Source: Bacillus glycinifermentans (GTDB lineage: Bacteria; Bacillota; Bacilli; Bacillales; Bacillaceae). Taken from it: 64,000 bases of DNA. Numbering within the stretch: the first letter of the stretch is position 1; every line of letters begins with the position of its first letter. The DNA is taken from NCBI RefSeq assembly GCF_001042475.2, contig NZ_LECW02000022.1:1-64000 (forward strand), given 5' to 3'. Made by a program: the position numbers and the translations under genes. Shown in pieces: positions 53,563 through 62,650 of this stretch. Under the pieces are notes generated by a model. That model searched no databases, was not told where the DNA came from, and saw only the letters and a list, made by a program, of their open reading frames with translations.

Positions 53563-54525
53563 ATGAAGTTTAGATATTTTACAATTCTATCTTTTGTCCT
53601 TCTCATCGCTGTTTTGTCCGCCTGCTCAGGCTCAGGAGGGATCGCTTCAAATTCCAGCCGGGATACCGTAACGGTTAAACACGATCTGGGCGAAACGAAA
53701 GTGCCGAAACATTCGAAAAAGGTTGTCGTCCTTGAGCTCGGATTTATCGATACCCTGTTGGATGCAGGCATTAAACCGGTCGGCGTCGCAGATGACGGAA
53801 AGCCGAAGTTTATAAATGAACAAGTAAGAAAAGAAATCAAAGGCTATACATCGGTCGGCACACGGGCGCAGCCAAGCTTTGAAAAAATCGCGGCATTAAG
53901 GCCCGATCTGATTATCGCGGATTCAAGCAGACACAGCGGTGTGTATGACAAGCTGTCAAAAATCGCGCCGACGATTGCGCTGAAAAATTTAAATGCCGAC
54001 TACCAGGATACGATTGATGCTTCCCTTACGATTGCAAAAGCGGTCGGAAAAGAAAGCGAAATGGAGAAAAAAATCACCGAACATAAAAAAAAGCTGAAAC
54101 AGCTGAAAGAGAAGCTCTCTGACAAAAAACAAAGCGTTCTTCTACTCGGAAATACGAATGAAGCAATCACAGTCCGTGACCAAAACTTCTTCACCTCCCA
54201 GCTGTTGATGAATATCGGCTATACATACGCGGTAGGCGACAGCAAAAAAAGCGATGCTGAAAACGGCGAGTCCGTCAACATTAAAATGACTGTCGAACAG
54301 CTTCTCGAGAAAGACCCGGATGTCATCATTTTAATGTCGGGAGAAAAGGATAAAGTTGATCAAAACGGAAAACGGCCGCTTGAAAATGATCCGCTCTGGA
54401 ATAAGCTCAGCGCCGTCAAACATCACAAGGTGTATAAAGTCGACAGGTTCGCATGGTCGCTTCGCCGCAGCATAGACGGAGCAAATGCCGTGATCGATCA
54501 AATCGAACATGATATCCTGAAATGA
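53563..54525 (+). CDS. yhfQ: Iron-siderophore ABC transporter substrate-binding lipoprotein YhfQ
   Basis: 320 aa. Lipobox VLSAC with C21 as the lipidated residue; the mature part is a FecB/FhuD-type (cluster A-II) binding protein with a long central helix (about residues 165-187, Lys-rich). AAAGGAG precedes ATG 53563. Position after aprE matches B. subtilis yhfQ, which is an orphan binding protein there, whereas here two permease genes follow. The ligand (ferric citrate or a hydroxamate) cannot be read. Fur-controlled. Confidence 0.85.
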   Translation: MKFRYFTILSFVLLIAVLSACSGSGGIASNSSRDTVTVKHDLGETKVPKHSKKVVVLELGFIDTLLDAGIKPVGVADDGKPKFINEQVRKEIKGYTSVGTRAQPSFEKIAALRPDLIIADSSRHSGVYDKLSKIAPTIALKNLNADYQDTIDASLTIAKAVGKESEMEKKITEHKKKLKQLKEKLSDKKQSVLLLGNTNEAITVRDQNFFTSQLLMNIGYTYAVGDSKKSDAENGESVNIKMTVEQLLEKDPDVIILMSGEKDKVDQNGKRPLENDPLWNKLSAVKHHKVYKVDRFAWSLRRSIDGANAVIDQIEHDILK

Positions 54526-54603
54526 ATTCTGATGTTCGGAGGTTAGGCGCCGACACCCGGTGCCTATCGATACATGACCGGCTGTTTTTTAGGCGGTTTC
54601 TGT

Positions 54604-54638
54604 GCATGCTTTTTCAACAAAGCATGCGCTTGTTTTTT
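54604..54638 (+). terminator. Attenuator-like hairpin between binding protein and permeases
   Basis: GCATGCTTT (54604-54612), 6-base loop, AAAGCATGC (54619-54627), then GCTTGTTTTTT. A second hairpin (AGGCGCCG/CGGTGCCT, about 54546-54566) precedes it. It would lower permease expression relative to the binding protein. Confidence 0.65.
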
Positions 54639-54660
54639 ACGAGGAAGGTGATCTGCTTTC

Positions 54661-55659
54661 ATGAAAAAGGTGCTTTTGATCCGCATCGCTTTCGTTATTC
54701 TTTTGCTCGTATGTTTTACGCTTTCCGTTTCGATCGGTTCTGCCAATATTGCGCTTTCTGATATATGGTCGGCCATCTTTTCATACGACGATTCAAAATT
54801 GGATTCTATCATTCTATCTATTCGGATCCCGCGCGCTTTGGAAGCTGCTTTGATCGGCGCGAACCTTGGAGCTGCAGGGGCGCTCATGCAGGCGGTCACG
54901 AGAAATCCCCTTGCGTCACCAAGCATTTTTGGCATTAATGCCGGTGCCTCGGCGGCTGTCGTTTTTCTGACGGTCGTGTTTCCGGCTGCAGCCGTCCCGA
55001 TGATGACGATGGGGACGGCGTTTATAGGAGGAGCCGTTGCCGCCGTTACCGTTTATGTGATCGCTTCTGTTTTCAGCGAGAATCAGCGGGATATCAGCTT
55101 TGCGTTAGTCGGTGTCGTCATTCAGGCGATCCTTGCATCCGTTACGCAGATGCTCCTCATTTTTCATGAGGAGTCGACGGAGACGATTTTGTTTTGGCTT
55201 TCGGGGTCATTAGCAGGGAGTTCGTGGGAAAAGCTTGAGTTTTTGATTCCCGTCAGCCTTCTTGGATTGCTGATTGCGATTGCCTTTGGAAGAACGGCCT
55301 CCGTTCTTAGCCTCGGCGATGACATTTCTCAAGGGCTGGGGCAAAAAATGTGGATCAGCCGGATGCTGATCACAGTCACCGTCATCGCGCTTGCCGGGGT
55401 TTCCGTAGCGGCAGCAGGCCCGATCGGCTTCATCGGATTGATGGTTCCCCATATAATCCGCTATACGATGGGGGCTGATTATCGGACGGTTATTCCGTAT
55501 TCGGCGATCCTTGGCGCGGTGCTGCTTCTTGCGGCGGATATTGCTTCACGCTTTGTTTATTATCCGTATCAGACGCCGGCCGGCGTCGTCACGGCATTCA
55601 TCGGAACGCCCTTTTTTATTTATTTGGCGCGGAGACGAAAAGAGGGATCGGCATCATGA
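54661..55659 (+). CDS. FecCD-family siderophore permease, first subunit
   Basis: 332 aa, about nine to ten hydrophobic segments. Family motifs RIPRALEAALIGANLGAAGALMQ, RNPLASPSIFGINAGAS and the ATPase-contact loop AAAGPIGFIGLMVPHIIR. Half of the heterodimeric channel that takes siderophore from YhfQ. ATG 54661 has GAGGAAGGTGAT upstream. Overlaps the next gene by 4 bases. Confidence 0.92.
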   Translation: MKKVLLIRIAFVILLLVCFTLSVSIGSANIALSDIWSAIFSYDDSKLDSIILSIRIPRALEAALIGANLGAAGALMQAVTRNPLASPSIFGINAGASAAVVFLTVVFPAAAVPMMTMGTAFIGGAVAAVTVYVIASVFSENQRDISFALVGVVIQAILASVTQMLLIFHEESTETILFWLSGSLAGSSWEKLEFLIPVSLLGLLIAIAFGRTASVLSLGDDISQGLGQKMWISRMLITVTVIALAGVSVAAAGPIGFIGLMVPHIIRYTMGADYRTVIPYSAILGAVLLLAADIASRFVYYPYQTPAGVVTAFIGTPFFIYLARRRKEGSAS

Positions 55660-56678
55660 ACATCAAAACAGACATAACAAAAAGGCAGCGCAGAAAGCCG
55701 TCAGCCGTACTTGTCATTCTTCCGGTGTTCCTGCTGCTTTTGGCAGCGGCCAATTTAATGATCGGCGATGAGAAGTATCCGCTCGGAGATGTGATCAAAT
55801 CTTTGGCAGGGCAGGGCGATCCGGGAATTCGGTTTATGGTGATGGAGTTCAGAATGCCGCGGGTCATCCTGGCCGTGCTTGCGGGCGGTGCCCTCGCTGT
55901 TGCGGGTGTTATCGCCCAGTCGCTGATGAGAAATCCGCTCGCCGCGCCTGACACGCTCGGGATAACGGGGGGAGCGGGATTCGGAGCGGTCATTGTCACT
56001 GTGCTGTTTTCAGAGCAAAGCTCCATCTTATTGACTGGAGCCGCTTTTTCCGGAAGCATCGTTGCGGCCGTGTTTGTTTATGTGTTGGCTTATCGAAACG
56101 GCATCTCACCGGTGCGGCTGGCGCTAGTCGGGATTGCCGTCAACGCTTTCTGCCATTCGGGGATTCAGCTGTTGATTTCAAGGGGAAGTCCGAATGTTAA
56201 CAGCGCTTTAATCTGGCTGAACGGAAGCTTATGGGGAAGAAGCTGGAATGATGTGCTTTCTCTGTTTATCTGGTGCTGTCTGCTCATTCCGCCCGTGTGG
56301 CTTGCGGCAAAGCCGCTTGATATCATCAAATCAGGGGACGCGATTGCCACAAGCGTTGGCGTCCGGCTTGAAAGGACGCGGTTTTTGCTGCTTGCCGCGG
56401 CTGTCATTTTGACGGCAGCCTCCGTAACCGCTGTCGGGACGATCGGTTTTATCGGGCTGATGGCGCCGCATATTGCGAGAAGGCTGGCAGGCGTTGAGTC
56501 CCGCATCCTGATCCCCGTCTCAGGAATGGTTGGCTCCATTATCCTGCTTCTGGCAGATTCGGCGGGGAGAGGGCTGATCCCGCCAGTTGAAATCCCGGCC
56601 GGTTTGATTGCTGCCGTGATCGGAGGTCCTTATTTTATTTATTTGCTGCGGCGTGAAGCGAAGCGCAGCAAAACGTAA
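55656..56678 (+). CDS. FecCD-family siderophore permease, second subunit
   Basis: 340 aa with a basic N-terminus and about nine to ten hydrophobic segments; motifs RMPRVILAVLAGGALAVAGV, RNPLAAPDTLGITGGAG and AVGTIGFIGLMAPHIARR. Second half of the permease. No ATP-binding subunit gene follows, so the transporter must use an ATPase encoded elsewhere; B. subtilis shares YusV among several siderophore systems (literature). Confidence 0.92.
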   Translation: MNIKTDITKRQRRKPSAVLVILPVFLLLLAAANLMIGDEKYPLGDVIKSLAGQGDPGIRFMVMEFRMPRVILAVLAGGALAVAGVIAQSLMRNPLAAPDTLGITGGAGFGAVIVTVLFSEQSSILLTGAAFSGSIVAAVFVYVLAYRNGISPVRLALVGIAVNAFCHSGIQLLISRGSPNVNSALIWLNGSLWGRSWNDVLSLFIWCCLLIPPVWLAAKPLDIIKSGDAIATSVGVRLERTRFLLLAAAVILTAASVTAVGTIGFIGLMAPHIARRLAGVESRILIPVSGMVGSIILLLADSAGRGLIPPVEIPAGLIAAVIGGPYFIYLLRREAKRSKT

Positions 56679-56679
56679 C

Positions 56680-56713
56680 ATGCGGACGGCAAATTCGGGT
56701 GCCGTCCGCATGT
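56680..56713. terminator. Hairpin between the siderophore operon and yhfR
   Basis: ACATGCGGACGGCA pairs with TGCCGTCCGCATGT, a 14-bp GC-rich stem with an 8-base loop, between convergent genes. There is no T-run, so termination may be factor-assisted. Confidence 0.65.
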
Positions 56714-56714
56714 G

Positions 56715-57287
56715 TTAATCGAATAGATGCTCTGACAGGTTATAGTCTTGAACATGCCATTTATTTTCCTGAAAGCGGATATTGCTCAGGCAGGCATTGA
56801 CGAGTTTTGTGTTGTCAAGGTTGACGTCCCCGTTTGAAATCCTTGACAAGAGCGCGTGAATCGCCGCTCCGTGGGCGACGATCAGCACTTTGCGATTCGG
56901 GTATTGCCCGCTGACCTTTTGAATGCCGGCCATCAGCCGTTCTGTCAACGCTTCTTTTGATTCCTGGTTCGGATAATTTTTATCAGGGTACAGCTTCATT
57001 CTTTCTTCAAATGGCATACCCTCTGTATCCCCGTAATTTCGTTCGATGAAATCATCCATTTCGACAATATCAAGCCCGAGGTACTGGTTGATGATGTCCG
57101 CCGTTTCCCTGGCTCTTTTTAACGGGCTGGAAATGATGACGTCCCAAGATGTGTTTTTTAAATATTCTCCGGTTTTTTTTGCCTGTCTTCTTCCGGTTTC
57201 ATTCAAAGGGATATCGGTTCTTCCCTGAAGTTTTCCTAAAGCGTTCCAGTCGGTTTCTCCGTGCCGGATTAAGCAAATCGCAGTCAT
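56715..57287 (-). CDS. yhfR: Phosphoglycerate-mutase-fold phosphatase YhfR
   Basis: 190 aa from ATG 57287 with AAAGGAGAT; the frame extends 23 codons further without a ribosome-binding site, and YhfR proteins start MTAxCL. Histidine phosphatase motif CLIRHGETDWNALGKLQG with the phospho-acceptor His near residue 9, SSPLKRARETA, and VAHGAAIHALL with the second His. Substrate unknown. Confidence 0.92.
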   Translation of the reverse strand: MTAICLIRHGETDWNALGKLQGRTDIPLNETGRRQAKKTGEYLKNTSWDVIISSPLKRARETADIINQYLGLDIVEMDDFIERNYGDTEGMPFEERMKLYPDKNYPNQESKEALTERLMAGIQKVSGQYPNRKVLIVAHGAAIHALLSRISNGDVNLDNTKLVNACLSNIRFQENKWHVQDYNLSEHLFD

Positions 57288-57529
57288 TAAAAAAGATCTC
57301 CTTTCAAACACGAGTGCACGTTTTTTATATGATACAACCATTATACTAAAATTCAAAACGGGTACTCACTAATTTGACCGGAATTCCCAAGCCGCGGTCT
57401 CAGGATGCTCCCTGATCGCCTAAGTGCCTCTTTAGATTCAGTTTATGATAACAAAACCCAAGTTCTTGGGCGAACGCCGCAATTTTTCAGCAAACGGACC
57501 CGTGCCAGGGTTCTTGCGGTCCAGTGTCA

Positions 57530-57562
57530 AATAAATCCACAGATCAGGGAGATCTGTGGATT
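57530..57562 (-). terminator. Terminator of hemAT
   Basis: AATCCACAGATC and GATCTGTGGATT form a 12-bp stem with a 5-base loop; on the minus strand it follows the hemAT stop and leads into TATTT. Apart from this, 57288-57571 contains no gene that I can support. Confidence 0.7.
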
Positions 57563-57571
57563 GTTCCAAGC

Positions 57572-58864
57572 TTATTTTTCGGTCAGTTCGACAAGCGAAT
57601 CGACAGAAGCAGCGACTTGCGATACGGCTCCGTTTACCTCTTGAAGGCCGCTTAAAAAGGATGTCAGATCCTCTTCGATTTTGCCGCTTTGATTTTTGCT
57701 GAGCTTCATGCTGTCGACGATGTCATCGAATAAATGATTGATCTCTGTCATTTTTTCTTTGCTTTTGACCACAAGCTGATTTACCCCTGTAATGTGTCTG
57801 GTCACGATTCCGATCTGCGCGTTTGTGTTATCGACAAGCTCTGAGACCGTTGAGACGGTTTTTTTCGTATCGTCGGAAAGCTTTCTGACTTCATTGGCGA
57901 CAACGGCGAAGCCTTTTCCGTGCTCCCCGGCCCTCGCCGATTCGATCGAAGCGTTGAGCGACAGCAGGTTCGTCTGCTCGGCAATGCCCGTTACGATGCC
58001 GAAAATCTTTTCGATTTGGCCTGCGATTTCTTCCAGCTTTTTAATTTCCTGCTCGATTTCGGTCATGCTGCTTCCCATCTTGTTCAGCTGCTGTTCCTGT
58101 TCCTCTAGTTCCTTTTTGCCGCCGATTGATTTTTCTTCGACAGAACTCGCCGTCTTTGTTCCGGCTCTCGATGTTTTGGAGATATCTGCCGATTTGTCGA
58201 CCAGTTCCTGAACCGCGCCCGTCGTTTCTGCAAACAATGCGGCAAGCGAGCCTGACGTATCCTTGATTTGCCTGTGAAGCTCGGCTTTCCGTTCTTCTTC
58301 AAGCGTGCGGATTCTGGCATGCTCTTCTTCATAGGCTTCCAAAACGATCTGCTGTTCAATGTTGAGAATTTTCGTGACCGCTTTGACGGCCCGCATGTAT
58401 TCACCGGCGGCTAAGGCGCTTTCAAATAATGTCAAGAATGATAGAAGAAGGTCTTGGAAGCCGCACAAGTACCACTTTGGCAGAAGCCCGATCTTCAAAT
58501 GAACGTGGGCGATCCGGATTCTTTTTTCTAAAAACGCTTCATCGATGATTCCGGAAAACATTTCGCTTATATGGATGGTGAGCGTCTTTTTCAAGCGGTC
58601 GACCGTACTGTTATCATGGATGATGTCTATCAGCGAGCTTTCATGCTCAAGGTTTTGATAAAACCGGGCGACGATGGTCTCGATATGTTCTGAAACCAAA
58701 GGCTTCAGCTTGCTCAACACCCAGAGGTCTTCATTCGTCAAACCGACCATGGCGAGCTGCTTTTGAAATTCCGGATGATCCGGAAGCCTGATTCTGTTTG
58801 TTTTGTCATTGCCCCCTTCAGCCAATAGCGAGCGTTCTGTCTTTCTATCCTTTTTGAATAACAC
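57572..58864 (-). CDS. hemAT: Haem-based aerotaxis transducer HemAT
   Basis: 430 aa. N-terminal globin-coupled sensor (about residues 20-180; the proximal His lies in RIAHVHLKIGLLPKWY), then a methyl-accepting chemotaxis signalling domain with the hairpin tip EKIFGIVTGIAEQTNLLSLNASIESARAGEHGKGFAVVANEVR (motif spread over residues about 295-340). No membrane helices, so it is a soluble oxygen receptor working through CheA/CheW. Confidence 0.96.
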   Translation of the reverse strand: MLFKKDRKTERSLLAEGGNDKTNRIRLPDHPEFQKQLAMVGLTNEDLWVLSKLKPLVSEHIETIVARFYQNLEHESSLIDIIHDNSTVDRLKKTLTIHISEMFSGIIDEAFLEKRIRIAHVHLKIGLLPKWYLCGFQDLLLSFLTLFESALAAGEYMRAVKAVTKILNIEQQIVLEAYEEEHARIRTLEEERKAELHRQIKDTSGSLAALFAETTGAVQELVDKSADISKTSRAGTKTASSVEEKSIGGKKELEEQEQQLNKMGSSMTEIEQEIKKLEEIAGQIEKIFGIVTGIAEQTNLLSLNASIESARAGEHGKGFAVVANEVRKLSDDTKKTVSTVSELVDNTNAQIGIVTRHITGVNQLVVKSKEKMTEINHLFDDIVDSMKLSKNQSGKIEEDLTSFLSGLQEVNGAVSQVAASVDSLVELTEK

Positions 58865-58968
58865 AATCCGTATCCCCCTGTAAACGATAATAAAAATGCC
58901 GGATTTTAGAATTTTCCAGCATTTATCTTTTTTATCGGCTGTTCTTTTCTTTTTTTTAGCAGGGGATG

Positions 58969-60498
58969 CTAGTTTTTGGGATCATTTAACGGTGCGACCG
59001 CAGGACCTTCCATCACTTCGCCGTCAATTGAAAATCTCGAACCGTGGCACGGGCAGTCCCATGTCTTTTCTCCGTCATTCCATTCGACCTCGCAGCCCAT
59101 ATGAGTGCATGTCGTATCGACGGTATGGAGCCGCCCGTTTTCATCGCGGTATGCCCCGGCCCGCTTTCCTCCGATTGAAACGACCGATCCTTCTCCTGGG
59201 GCAAGCTCATCAGGGGTGCGGAGCGGCTGTTCAAGCTTTCCTTCAACAAGGTGTCTGGCGACGTCTGTATTAAAGGAAATCGCTTTTTTGATGCTCGGAT
59301 CAGGATGAAAGCGGGAAGGGTCGAAGATTTCCTTATACGGATTGCTTTCGTTTGTAATATGGTCGGTCATGATTTGAGCGGCGAGCGTGCTCGACGTCAT
59401 GCCCCATTTTCGGAATCCGGTCGCGACAAGGATCCTTTTTTCTTTCGGATAAATCGGTCCGATATAAGGGATTTTATCAAGGGTAATTAAATCCTGAGTC
59501 GACCAGCGATAGAGGATGTCTTCGATGCCGAGCACACTTTCTGCGAACGACTTAAGGGCTCTGTAATACTCTATCGTATCTTTTCCCTGGCCTGTTTTAT
59601 GGCTTTCCCCACCGACAATCACCATGTTTTCGCCGCCGATCGTGACCGAACGCAGCGACCGGGAAGGCTGATCAATGCTTAAATACATGCCGCCCGGGTA
59701 AGGGTTTTTTGGCTTGACGGCAAGTACGTAAGACCGGCTCGGTTCAAGCCTTGCAAAGTAAAAGCCTTTTTTATCATGAAACGGAAAGTGCGTACAGCAC
59801 ACCACATAATCGCTGATGATCATATGCCCGTTTGTCGTCAGTACCTTCGGATGATCTCCTTCTTTGATTTCCTTGGCGGCCGTGTTTTCGAACAGTTTTC
59901 CGCCCGCTTTTTGAACGGCGCCGGCAAGATGTTTCAAGTAATGGAGCGGATGAAACTGCGCTTGATTTTTCATGACGAGGCCGGCTTTAATATCGATCGG
60001 GACGGGAAGGTCCTTGATGAACTCCCTTTCAATCCCGAGCTTCTGATAGGCTTCATGCTCTTTTCTGATCTTTTGGACCGATTTTTCTTCTGTTGTATAA
60101 ATACAGGCGTCCTGTTCTTGAAAATCGCAGGAGATGTTTTGTTCATGAACGAGATTTCTGATGAATGAAAGGGCCTGGAGATTCGCTTCATAATATGTCC
60201 GCGCTTTAGACATTCCGATATGGTTGATCAGTTCATCATAAATCAGGTCATGCTGGGCGGTAATTTTTGCGGTCGTATGCCCCGTCGTTCCATTCAGAAT
60301 GCGTCCTGCTTCAATCAAAACGACGCGATATCCTTTTTGCGTCAGCATGTATGCCGTCGTAATCCCTGTCATGCCGCCTCCGATGATCGCGACATCCGTC
60401 TTCACGTCCTCCGTGAGCTCTTGAAATGAAGGAAGGTCAGTGCTGTCTCTCCAATACGATTCAGGCGAATCCGGCAGTTTTTGCTCATGATGTGTCAC
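58969..60498 (-). CDS. yhfW: FAD-dependent oxidoreductase with Rieske domain YhfW
   Basis: 509 aa. The N-terminal DAO-type domain has VAIIGGGMTGITTAYMLTQKG. The C-terminal 80 residues are a Rieske [2Fe-2S] domain with ligands in CTHMGC and CPCHGS. A fusion of amino-acid-oxidase-like and Rieske domains typical of YhfW; the electron donor and substrate are unknown. Independently transcribed from hemAT with 104 bases between them. Confidence 0.93.
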   Translation of the reverse strand: MTHHEQKLPDSPESYWRDSTDLPSFQELTEDVKTDVAIIGGGMTGITTAYMLTQKGYRVVLIEAGRILNGTTGHTTAKITAQHDLIYDELINHIGMSKARTYYEANLQALSFIRNLVHEQNISCDFQEQDACIYTTEEKSVQKIRKEHEAYQKLGIEREFIKDLPVPIDIKAGLVMKNQAQFHPLHYLKHLAGAVQKAGGKLFENTAAKEIKEGDHPKVLTTNGHMIISDYVVCCTHFPFHDKKGFYFARLEPSRSYVLAVKPKNPYPGGMYLSIDQPSRSLRSVTIGGENMVIVGGESHKTGQGKDTIEYYRALKSFAESVLGIEDILYRWSTQDLITLDKIPYIGPIYPKEKRILVATGFRKWGMTSSTLAAQIMTDHITNESNPYKEIFDPSRFHPDPSIKKAISFNTDVARHLVEGKLEQPLRTPDELAPGEGSVVSIGGKRAGAYRDENGRLHTVDTTCTHMGCEVEWNDGEKTWDCPCHGSRFSIDGEVMEGPAVAPLNDPKN

Positions 60499-60633
60499 AA
60501 TGTTCCCTCCAAATGTGTTTTGTTCTTACATTTTCCAATGTAGAAATATTCATGCGCGGGAAACGGCTTGTCATAAAAATTTGATTTGTCCATAAAATAG
60601 TAAGGTTTAATTGATGTGAAGGAGGAATTCACC

Positions 60634-61491
60634 TTGAGTAAACAGCCGAAAAAAGTACTGCCTCCCCAGCACCAGAACCAGCAGCCCGGATTGGAGTATG
60701 TGATGAACCCCCGTCCCGTTTTTGACAGGCCGAAAAAGGCGAAAAAACTGGCCGGGAAAACAGCGATTATTACAGGGGGAGACAGCGGGATCGGCCGGGC
60801 GGTGTCCGTCTTGTTTGCGAAGGAGGGGGCAAACGTCGTCATCGTTTATTTGAATGAGCTCCGCGATGCGGAAGAAACGAAGGCTTATGTCGAAAACGAA
60901 GGCGTAAGGTGCATGCTGATCGCAGGGGACATCGGAGATGAAGCGTTTTGCAATGAGGCGGTCCGCCGGGCGAATGAAGCATTTCCGACGATCGATATTC
61001 TTGTCAATAATGCGGCTGAACAGCATCCGCAAAAAGGAATCGAAAAGATCACGAGCCATCAGCTGCTCAGAACGTTTCAAACGAACATTTTTTCGATGTT
61101 TTATTTAACAAAAGCAGTTCTGCCCCATATGAAAAAAGGCAGCTCGATTATTAATACGACGTCGATTACGGCGTATGCCGGCAATGAAAGGCTGATCGAT
61201 TATTCAGCGACGAAGGGAGCGATTACGTCGTTTACGCGATCGCTCGCTTTGTCGCTCGTTGATCAGGGTATCCGTGTCAACGGCGTGGCGCCGGGCCCGA
61301 TTTGGACGCCGCTGATCCCGTCGACGTTTACCGAAAGGGAAGTCGAGGTGTTCGGCTCGACGACGCCGATGGGGCGCCCGGGACAGCCTGTCGAAGTAGC
61401 GCCGAGCTATTTGTTTCTGGCGAGCGACGATTCCTCTTACATGACCGGGCAGGTGCTCCATGTCAACGGGGGAACGATCATAAACGGATAA
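60634..61491 (+). CDS. yhxC: Short-chain dehydrogenase/reductase YhxC
   Basis: 285 aa from TTG 60634 with GAAGGAGG; the upstream GTG at 60616 lies before that ribosome-binding site and the TTG start matches the 285-aa B. subtilis protein. An N-terminal Pro/Gln-rich extension precedes the Rossmann motif TGGDSGIGRAV; then VNNAAEQ and the catalytic YSATKGA. NAD(P)-dependent general-stress-type oxidoreductase, substrate unknown. Confidence 0.93.
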   Translation: MSKQPKKVLPPQHQNQQPGLEYVMNPRPVFDRPKKAKKLAGKTAIITGGDSGIGRAVSVLFAKEGANVVIVYLNELRDAEETKAYVENEGVRCMLIAGDIGDEAFCNEAVRRANEAFPTIDILVNNAAEQHPQKGIEKITSHQLLRTFQTNIFSMFYLTKAVLPHMKKGSSIINTTSITAYAGNERLIDYSATKGAITSFTRSLALSLVDQGIRVNGVAPGPIWTPLIPSTFTEREVEVFGSTTPMGRPGQPVEVAPSYLFLASDDSSYMTGQVLHVNGGTIING

Positions 61492-61531
61492 AAAGGACAG
61501 GCGGCGGTAAGCGCTTTGCCTTTTTGCGTAT

Positions 61532-61562
61532 AAAAAAGCCAATCCTTTCCTGGGGATTGGCT
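61532..61562 (-). terminator. Terminator after yhzC
   Basis: AGCCAATCC and GGATTGGCT form a 9-bp stem with an 8-base loop; the T-run (TTTTTT) is on the minus strand, directly after the yhzC stop codon. Confidence 0.75.
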
Positions 61563-61563
61563 G

Positions 61564-61797
61564 TTATGCGTGCATTTTCAACGCGGTATATTCTCTTGAA
61601 AGCTCAAGGAAAGATTGTTTATCTCCTTTGTCCAATGCCTCATTAATTTTCTCATACAGCAAGTTCAAACGCCGTTTAATCAACGACTCATCAAGGACCA
61701 TTTGAATGTAGATGTCCGTGATGGTTACATCAAGTTCTTTTACCTTTTGGTTATTGCGGGTCTTCATGAGCTCAGCGTACGACTTTTTCTCTTTCAT
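61564..61797 (-). CDS. yhzC: IDEAL-domain protein YhzC
   Basis: 77 aa carrying the IDEAL motif nearly verbatim (INEALDKGDKQSFLELSREY) at about residues 50-69. IDEAL-domain proteins are small Bacillus proteins of unknown function. Divergent from comK across the long comK control region. ATG 61797 has AGGGGGA upstream. Confidence 0.88.
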   Translation of the reverse strand: MKEKKSYAELMKTRNNQKVKELDVTITDIYIQMVLDESLIKRRLNLLYEKINEALDKGDKQSFLELSREYTALKMHA

Positions 61798-61928
61798 AAA
61801 GATTCCCCCTGATGCCTTTTTTATAGTATATGGATTGCGAATGAAAAAATCAATAAGTATTTAAAATTTTTAGATAATTATTCGGAAAAAGCGTCTTTAT
61901 AAGAAGAAAAGAGTGTAGATTAGGACGA

Positions 61929-61983
61929 AAAACTTGATTTTTTCGGAATAAAATATAAAAATGTCATTTTAAAAACATTTTTT
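61929..61983 (+). promoter_or_regulatory. ComK-binding boxes in the comK promoter
   Basis: AT-boxes of form AAAA-N5-TTTT: exact at 61929-61941 (AAAACTTGATTTT) and at 61971-61983 (AAAAACATTTTTT), and with one mismatch at 61957-61969. The two exact boxes are centred 42 bases apart, four helical turns, as in the autostimulated comK promoter of B. subtilis. No good -35 is seen before GATAAT (about 62019), consistent with activator dependence. The whole 61820-62050 stretch is very AT-rich. Confidence 0.75.
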
Positions 61984-62068
61984 CAAATTAATTGAAAAAA
62001 TCCTGTCGTTTTTAATAGGATAATGTTAGATTAATAGTATAAATTGACTAATGGTTGGGAGGATCATG

Positions 62069-62650
62069 ATGAGCAATACCGAAGATTTGACAAGAGATTC
62101 TTATGAAGTAAACAGTTCGACAATGGCCGTTCTTCCTCTTGATGATGGAAAAACGCCCGCCTCAAAAGTGCTTGAAACCGACAGGACATTTCGGGTCAAT
62201 ATGAGACCTTTTCAAATCATAGAGAGAAGCTGCCGCTATTTCGGTTCAAGCTATGCAGGGAGAAAGGCCGGCACGTACGAAGTCATTAAAGTTTCCCATA
62301 AGCCGCCGATCATGGTGGATCATTCAAACAATATTTTTCTTTTTCCCACATTCTCCTCTACAAGGCCTCAATGCGGGTGGCTTTCCCATGCGCATGTTCA
62401 TGAATTCCGTGCGGCTAAGTATGACAATACGTTCGTTACGTTCGTAAACGGCGAATCGCTGGAGCTGCCGGTGTCCAGCGCGTCTTTCGAAAATCAGGTT
62501 TACCGCACGGCATGGCTGAGAACGAAATTTCTCGACCGGATTGAAGGGAACGCCGCGCCGAAAAAACAGGAATTTATGCTGTATCCGAAGGAGGATCAGA
62601 ACCAGCTGATCTATGAATTCATCCTCAGGGAGCTGAGAAAGCGCTATTGA
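62069..62650 (+). CDS. comK: Competence transcription factor ComK
   Basis: 193 aa from ATG 62069 (GGGAGG at 6 bases); the adjacent ATG 62066 and ATG 62051 are less well placed. Conserved ComK core RSCRYFGSSYAGRKAGTYE, SHKPPIMVDHSNNIFLFPT, SSTRPQCGW and EFMLYPKEDQNQLIYEFILREL. Master activator of DNA-uptake genes, binding AAAA-N5-TTTT boxes. The gene looks intact. Its last 7 bases overlap convergent yhjD. Confidence 0.95.
   Translation: MSNTEDLTRDSYEVNSSTMAVLPLDDGKTPASKVLETDRTFRVNMRPFQIIERSCRYFGSSYAGRKAGTYEVIKVSHKPPIMVDHSNNIFLFPTFSSTRPQCGWLSHAHVHEFRAAKYDNTFVTFVNGESLELPVSSASFENQVYRTAWLRTKFLDRIEGNAAPKKQEFMLYPKEDQNQLIYEFILRELRKRY

Noticed and set aside
54540..54570. Hairpin AGGCGCCG/CGGTGCCT considered as a separate terminator
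   Set aside because: No T-run follows; treated as part of the intercistronic region with the better hairpin at 54604.
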